Under the pieces are notes generated by a model. That model ran no database searches. It saw only the letters and a list, made by a program, of their open reading frames with translations, and was not told where the DNA came from. Shown here one piece after another: positions 23,301-32,300 of a stretch of DNA of 64,000 bases. The stretch spans positions 21,590,427 to 21,654,426 of the forward strand of contig OX031065.1 of the NCBI GenBank assembly GCA_943736015.1, read 5' to 3'. This DNA comes from Tridacna crocea. Its lineage: Eukaryota; Mollusca; Bivalvia; Cardiida; Cardiidae. A program made the translations under genes and the position numbers. Numbering within the stretch: position 1 is the stretch's first letter; each line of letters starts with the position of its first letter.

Positions 23301-26300
23301 TTTATGTTCACGATATAAACTACATTTCATGAAAAAAAAAAACGAACACAATAATTTTTCTATCGCATACAACAGCTCCTAAAGCTGCTTAATGTAGCAA
23401 ACTCTTTGAGGAAATGCAATTATGCTCAGCTAACAGATTTCGTAAAATACGAATGCATGTCCGTATAGTATTCTATTTACATCTACGCCGCCTGAGTAAC
23501 ATTTCAACATAGAATAAAGTAATCTATTAAAAAAATCAACTGGTGCCGGTGTAATGCAGAGAAATGACCCTCCTCTACAAAATGACCCATAACTTCTGGG
23601 GTCATTTCTCTATGAAGAATGAAGACCCGGGTCATTCTGCAGGGGAGGGTCATTTCTCTGCATTACATCGGCTCAATGATATTAAATAATAAAGAATACA
23701 TAACATAGAATATCTTTTCTAATTCCAAGGACAATACTTTCCAGTTTCTCATCAGATCTTCGGATACGACCTTTGTATATTTGCCCAGATTGGTACTTAA
23801 ACAGAACCCAGCTGCACCAGGCATCGCATGAAATTGCACGATTATATAAATGTAATTTAATACACTCCATTGTGTACCGTTTTTGTGGTATTTGTAGAAG
23901 ACAATACCACTATGAGTTCAAGATTGAATTTTGATAATCTTGTATCTTATTTTGTGCAAAGCCGAAGGAAATAAATCCAGTAAAACTCGTTTTTTCTCAG
24001 GTAAATGAGTTTTACGGTGGCATTCAGATCTACAATTTGAAATGGCATATTAAAATACATTGGGTGGGACCATCGATCGTTGAGATATTTATTTTTGATT
24101 GAAAATAGCTTCTCTCGCACATAGCCTTTTATTGGCGCAATGATACAAATTTGTCTACTGACCCTGGGCTTTTTCGTTCCAAAACCAATTCGTTCCGTGG
24201 TTTGTTCGCCCTATGATTGTGCACTACTCCATTTGATTGCTCATGAATATTTATAGATGGAGGTAATTTATTGTAATATTGGAAATTAAATGTAAAAGGC
24301 TAGAGATATTTCAAAGTTATAGTTTTCAGCAACAAGCTTAATTTTGTTCGATATATCAACAGGATTTTTGTTTCTATTCGTCATGCATCCTTCCACACAA
24401 TGGGTTTCCTTAACAAATACCACTTCAGCGTTCTCAACGCTTTGATGTTTACTTGTGTCTTCTTCGTAAAGTCCGTATTACTTTTAGCATTCAGAAGTAC
24501 TGATGGAACACGGTTATGCAACAACTAATGTAGTATGATTCATTCCGAAGTCGCATTAAACCCCTTTCTCCAAAGCCGCATATTTTATTTTATATACGAC
24601 TCTTCTTATAGAGTTTAGTTTATTAAGAAGAAAAGAGAACTCGACGAATGGTATTCATTACGCTTCCTAATAGATAATAAACTCGGAGTACATGGCTCTG
24701 GCAGGTGTTACACGCGTTGTTTCAACAAACCGGTGATGTCAGAAACATTCTGAATGACGTTGATGGTAAGTGCTAGAGAACTCGATACGATACCATGTGC
24801 ATGTCATCCCAAAAACAGCGATGTTACATGACAATTCTCCTATTAGCCCTTTACTATACACAATCTCGAGTTTTACTGACCCTGAGAAAGAAAGCTTTTG
24901 ATAATCTTGTGTGGAAAGGAGAAAATGCAGCTGGTATCCAGAATTTTTTCCTTTCCCCACAATATTTCGGGACAAATTCAATCATTTCAGCGGCATTTCA
25001 CTAGTCGTCTGCAACTGCTTTCAATTTGGATAACTCAGAATTTGTCTTCTGGTCAAGCCGTAGATATAGATCCTAGAATGCCCGACATAGTGTTGGTGTT
25101 TGTAAAGCAGAACAGAACAAAACAGAATTTTAGTTACGAATTGTAAACAAAATAAACATTTCAGCCATTTTTCATCTTGTTCTCGATTCACGTTTTCCTT
25201 TTTTCGCTCAAAGATATGTCTTTATAGGAGAGCCCTAGACTAAAGTGAGCACCTTACCTCGTATATATGGATGAAACTTGTGTCTAAAAAGTGTTATCTA
25301 CAAATACCTTACTCACTATTTGAGTAGTTTTTTCTACTCAACATCCAGGGGTCAAAACCGGTGTGAGGTCTGATCTTTATCGGGGTTGACTTCCGCTGTC
25401 AACGAGTTCTAGATTTCAGTCACACGATATATCGTATGTACGAGGGTTGTCCCCTAAAATAGCGTCGAGTTCTTAACTGTGAGCTCTCCTCAAACTTTGG
25501 GCATAAGGTGTGGCATTGTATGCTTAAAGCTTGCTGCACATATCGTTAAATGCCTGGCTAGCACTTTGTAGTTATATAGTTAATAGAACGATGCTAAATA
25601 AGCCAAGTAACGTTAACCCTTTCCCAAACGACAAATTTTGGACCCTTCCAAATCGCAAGAGTTTGCAGACAACAATTTTTTATTTGGAGAAAAAGGTAGA
25701 AAACACTGTGGGAAAAGGAGAAATTGCTCGTTACGAGCAATTTCTCCTTTTCTCATAGTGTTTTCAAATGACTTTTACTGCAGACATGTAAAAACCAGGG
25801 CTTGTTTGGGAAATAGTTAACTGCTGATGATGGGTTTATTTGTTGCTAAATGACTTAATTCGTTTGTTTGTCAGAGTGAAGGTTAACTTAGGCCAATTTC
25901 AACACTTTTTATGGTTATATCTCAAGAACAATTCGCGCATTCCATAGTTTTCCGCGGTTTCACCAGTACTATGTTAGAGTTATGCAGTGCTCTAACCAAG
26001 AATACTGGGACGAATAACATCGATGAACAAGTCCTGCCAGTAACTACCTACATTTACTCGCTGTTATGGGACAACCCTCATACTCGAGATCTCTGCACTT
26101 TCAACCTCGCCGAGCGCATCACTCAAAAAAACTAACGCAGTAAATCATATAAATATCAGATTCTGTTGAGCCGTCTCAGTTCATATTTCAGTGAAAGTGT
26201 CTCCCATTGTTTCTTACGTTACGGCTTCGGGTTACAGCGGCTATTTAATCCTGTATCGAACGAAAAACACTTTAGACTTTACTAAAATGAAAACAATTCC

Positions 26301-29300
26301 ATAACCCCAAAAATTGAATGAGGCCCAAGTTACCGGTATTTTTGTTTGAAAGGTTCGAAAACATTGTGGGAAAAAAGAGAAAGTGTTGATTACAGCATTT
26401 CTGAAGGCTTCTTCTGTAGGGTTAGTAAAACGCAAGATTGTGTATTAAAGGGCAAATTCTTTAGCGCGAAATTGCATAAAGTTAATCTTTTTCGACGGTT
26501 GAAAATACATTCCGATAAAATTCAGCTATTTCTTACCAGCTTTACAAGACAAGCACCTTTTATGCAAAGCATAATTATGATCCAGAACGCAAAAAGGGGC
26601 CATCTGTGACCTGCGATAAGTGTTAACCCTAGTCAGCCTGACCAGGCTGAACACTTTTCGCTTTTATGATAATAACTCCATATTATCTATGTGATTAAAA
26701 ATGGTCATTCTACCTTGTTATACAATCTTTTTTGAACTATCAACTTAAATTGACCAGCACTATCGTTGATCTCTTTTAATCAAATTGATGTTCGGAATTC
26801 CCAGATTGTCCTTTTTCGCGTGACGGGTCACATATTTAGATTATCAGATTTTCAAACGATGATTTTTGTCTTTTAAAGGATTATGTCGGTTGATTGACTG
26901 CACGATGTTTAACATCGTTTCCAACATCATTTCAGTTATATTGTGATGGCAAGTGCGCCCATCCACGCTTCCCTGGAATTTCTTTTACAAAATTCTTTCC
27001 AAGCCACTTTCTGCTTTCCCACATAACAATCATCGAAGCAATGGCCAGCATTCATAGAGGAAGGGATCATGTCGCAATGCCTATCATCTATTTTCGGAAA
27101 GAAATTTGCCGAGTCAGGGATCAAACCAGCGACCCCCTGTTCTCAAGATCTGTGCGCTTCCGACCGAGCTAATGTGTTCGGCTAAAGGACAATGCGAAAA
27201 GAACATGAGCTCTAATAAGGCAACTGATTGAATTCCTTCAAACGTATCCATCTGAAAAGTATAGCGATTTTTTTACATCTGCATTTAATATACTGCAAAG
27301 AAATTTCTAGTAATCTGATTGACATACATATCATGTACTCTGGCAAAACTAAAGTAAAAGCAGTTTCCCTTTCGGAAGCCCCGTATACATGACTACACTA
27401 TCAACACAACATCCAAAATGGCGGCGTCGATCAAGATTAATATCAAGATTATGAGTCAAGCTGCACCTTTTAGCATTTATTACCAAGGTTTAAGAGACGT
27501 CAGTTCTCAGTGACGTCAGTTGTCATTGAATTGGGGTACTCTGAAGGGAAATTCTACTTCGTCCATGTTCTTACCTTTTTTTAACAAAAAACAACCAGGT
27601 AAAATACAACTATATTCTCTTAACTATTTTCTTGAACACCTAACTGTAAAGGGATTTTGTGGGCGGGTGATTTTTTCAAACTGGTATTGCCTGGCTTTTT
27701 GCGTTAATAAACGTTCAACGAGAACAATATCCACGCCTCTGAAGTTACTTTATTCATGTTATAAAGTACTATAATTTCACTATCATTCATGCTGATTATT
27801 CACGCTTTGTAAAGATGCTTCCAAAGACCTCTGATGCAGAATTTGATTCAGGAGGTAGCGAATTAATTTCACGTGTCACTCAACAAAGGTTTTTGATGTC
27901 CGGTAGGTGTCTCCAACACTTCTGGTTTCTTCCCTCTTGTACAAATCTAACGAGCAGGTCTAAATTTCATGATTGAAATACAGATCAAAATTCAACATAG
28001 ATCTTTTGCAGAAGAATGAAAAGACCAGTGAAGAAAATGTGTATAAAAATCTGTAAGTTGAAATGAAAAACAAAATGTGATTGGAAAAATCGAGTATTGT
28101 TAAAAATGTATTGATTTTTCAAGATGTTTTCGAGAGTTTTCAGGAAATGGGATAGGAGGCTAATTAGGTAGTCAAGTGTAGTGAAGTCACGGCGCATGTC
28201 TGTGATGGATGGTCAGAGGTGATCCGAACTGACCTATAATCCTTTACCCAAACGACCCCATGTTTTATGGACCCTTATGAAATAGAGGCTTTTGGAAACA
28301 ATGTAGAAAAAGGAGCAAATGCTGGTAACCAGCTTGTTCTCCTTTTCTCACAATCTTTATCACTTTTACCAATTGGAGCTCATTACTTCAGTCTTAATTA
28401 ATCGTGGACAAATGTTTTCACTCTTAATCTAAACTTCTGTCTCATTGTATATATTTACACTGTTTATCCCTCAGAATCTGTATAAACATAATTATACACA
28501 TCTTTTTACGGCGATTTGAAAAGAAGATGGTCTGACATACATACATACATACATACATACATACATACATACATACATAAAATTATTTATAATTTTAGCT
28601 AATTCTTCCTTGACCTGTGGAGATGTATTCACCAGCCACTCTTGGTAACAAGCTCGCTTTAATTTTCATTTTTTTTAAATTTTGATTTTAAAACAAATAT
28701 GATAAAACTATATTACAGTATTTTGGGATACAATACGTCAAAGCAACATGCTACATGATTAATAAGACAAGATTTTTGTCTTGAATATCGAATAATAACC
28801 ATCGCTTTATTATGATATTATTCTACTTAAACGGGGATCATCTTACAAACAAAATAATTCATTTTATTCTTACGACAACAAATTAAAAAGTTCCTCGTTT
28901 GAAGATGTGGTGCAATAAGATTAAGTTATCTGTCATCGTTTATGTTGCACATATTTATGATAAAGTGGATGTTAAATTGTTAATTAATCATAACTATATT
29001 ATAAGTATAACCAGAAAATTAAAACTACTAAATGCTAAGTATCGCCTAAACTCATTACCAAACGACAAAATTTTAGGTTTGTTCAAACTGAAAGCATTTG
29101 AAGACGACAAAATAAAAGTGACTAAAAATTTGAAATTTGTTTTGTGAAGGATAGAAAACATTGTGGGAAAAGAAGAAAAAAATGCTGGTTACCAGCATTT
29201 TCTCCTTTTTCCATAATGTTTTCAAAAGGCCTCTTTCTCAGGGTCGTCTAAAGTAGGGATTGAGTGGTAATGGGTTAATATTAAAAAACGAGAGAGAAAA

Positions 29301-32300
29301 GAATAGACACGCATTTTTGAGCATTTCTTTTTATCAAATATAAAAGAAAATACTTTTTTTTTTTCATTTTCCTTTGAATCATTTTTTTTTTTTCATATCC
29401 TTGACGTGATAACGTTACACAAAATAAAACTACAGAGACAGTTTGAGAGAGGCAGAGAGGGACAAAGATAGAAAGAGAGAAACTGAGATACAAAGAGAGA
29501 GACAGAGTGAGAGGAATGAAAGAGAAATACACAGAAGAGAGAGATCGAGAGGTACAGACAGACACACAGACAGACAAACACGGAGGAGGAAAGCGACATG
29601 AGTTGTTTAACCCAATTAAAAAGTTAAAGATGAACTCATTTACCCCCAATTCGTAATGTGACAAATACGCAATATACTTAAATGATTATTTTAACTAATT
29701 TATATCGGAAAAAGAATTCTGACGAGACGTACATATAATTACAACTAATTTCTGATTAAATATGTTAAGAAAAAAAAATAAGCGGAAATAACATTTATCT
29801 TCAAAAATGCACAGGATTAAACTACGTATAGGAGGCTTGCTCTCGCAACGGGGGCGGGGGGCGGGGGGGGGAGGGGGGAGGGGGTTTAATACATCTCCGT
29901 GACGTGTTATACCTAGCTAGTCGTCACATAATTATGGATCCATAAAAATCGTTTTGTCGAATGACTGACTTAATCATAATTATGAGTGTATGTACTTTGA
30001 AATGCAGGATATGGACCACTAGCAAAAAGTACCGATTCAGGTCAGCCTGCGCAAAATGCGCAGGCTGACCTGAACTGATGCTTTTTGCCGATGCATTAAT
30101 CTCTTTTTCACGAGTGGTGCAGCCACAATAAAAAATGTTACCGACAGTGTTCTCGAGATGAAATAAATTCCGATCTTTCATTCAGAAAAAAAAAATCTAT
30201 CTTTTTCATGCTTTAAACCTTTCTTGGAGGAACTGTATCAAAATTCAGTACGTTTCATTTCAATTATTCCCCGTGGCGTACCCCCTCCGCATAACAACGC
30301 ATTATAATATTACGTCAAGCGCGAGAAATGTAAGATAAATGACGTCATATTTCCTTCTGGTTGTGAGTCTCGCGCATTTTACCTATGTAACTAAAATATA
30401 AAAATCGATATTAACACTGGTCCTACACGTGGAATATCGAAAAATATTTTCACCGCTATTTCTCGATATTCTACCGGAAAGCATGAAATAAAGGCACATA
30501 GCACAATTTTAACCATTGTCAAACAATCCAGTATCTTAAAGACCCTGACAGAGTTTTTGAAAACACTGTGGGATTTACAATACTGATAGCATTCTCATCT
30601 TTATTAACCAAGACTTCATACGACAAAGACGATCATACCGTCGGTTTGCCTCAAAAACCATGTAACTACAGCTTGAAACTAGCTGTAGTTACAAGGTTTT
30701 TGAAGTAAACCGATCGTATGAGACTTGCTCGATTTTGTCTTCTGCGAATGTTTTCCGGGTCGCTGGGGTCAATTGCTTTCCTAGTATTATATGTATCCTA
30801 GCATAAGTTTTTATTATTTAGTGTATATTTGTATATTGATATGTGTTATGCATACATTTAAAGGGCCCTCTATGGAAATGATAAAACTATTCTTCTCTAT
30901 ACTATTCTAGTATTATAGTTATGGAGAAAAGCAGCCAGCAGCTTGGACAGAATACTGTGCAGAGTACTGGTAAGAGAAACTCCAGGAAAGCATGGATAGG
31001 TGCACTGGACGCTGTGATATAACTGAAATAATGTTGAAAACGGAGGAAGATACAGATAGCACAACTCGTTCGGTGATACTAGGTACACTCCTGTCAATTA
31101 GTTGGCCGGTAGACCATGTTACTCGGTTATCAAGCCGATTGTTTGATGCCATCCGACTCCACAAAGATCGCACATGTTGACATGTTCCCGTACTCTCTGG
31201 TACAAGGGATATATTGTTTTAACTCTTCACAACATAAATTAATTTTGGCTTGTTCTACCGAAAAGGACTTGCCAGAAACAAGTCGAATATGACTCCATTA
31301 GTAAGATTTGTCTTTGAAAAAAAAAAAAAGAAGAAAACATTGTGGCAAAAGGAGAAAATGCTGGTTTACAGCATTTTCTCCTTTTACCACAATGTTTTCA
31401 AAACCCTTTTACCTCCAGGGCGTTCTTTCTCGGGATTGTTTAGTAAAGGGTTGATCTGGTGTAATGTATAAGCCCCCAAATAGATACATGCTAAGATAAT
31501 CACGGCTGACTGAGGGCGATCATTTGCCCCGATAACACTTCGTACTACGGGGGGCGAAACAGTCCGTGCTGCGATCTTTTTGTTTTCAACTCTTTACCGA
31601 TACAGTGTAACAAACGACCAAGTTTTAGATTTTCCAATACGAAAGGCATTTGCGGAAGAAACATTTAGTCTAGGTTAGAAAAATAATTGTCCTCCAAAGA
31701 CAGAAAACATTGTGGGTAAACGGGTAAATGTCATAACAATATTTTTTCCCTTTCTCTACAATGTTTTTAGAGGCATTCTTCCTTGGGTAGAAAGAAAAAC
31801 AGGGTCATTTTGGTAAAATTGAACACTTACTGTACGAAATAAACTTGACATTGCATTATTTTTAGTTCTTTTTAGATAAAATCCCAGAAATTGCCATCTT
31901 AAAACTTCTTCGAGTCGCATTATACCTTAAAATGTCGGACAACTTATAGTCAAGATCAGGCTATATGTTCTTTGTGGTCTTATCTTAATCTAAACTGTCC
32001 GGAAAAGGAGCTCAAATTGATCGTGACAAAGGATTAAAATTCTGAATTTGGTTTAAAATCAGTGTTTTTTTTTTTTAATGTAGAAAAGTGGGATAATAAT
32101 AAAGATTACATAATCTTTTCTATAAAACTTGTATAACGAAAAAGACGTCTTCGCAAACAGTGAAATGGACGTCTTTATGGACATTTTCTCAAATCATCGG
32201 AAATGTTTGAAAGGCACATTTTGCACGTGTGTCTAAAATTTTGAGTTTAAAAAGATAAGGATTAATTATGATTGGATTGAGAAATATTTGTGATGAAACC

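Noticed and set aside
29281-29664. 127-codon and 68-codon minus ORFs full of SLSLSLY
   Set aside because: Translation of the GA-rich low-complexity tract.
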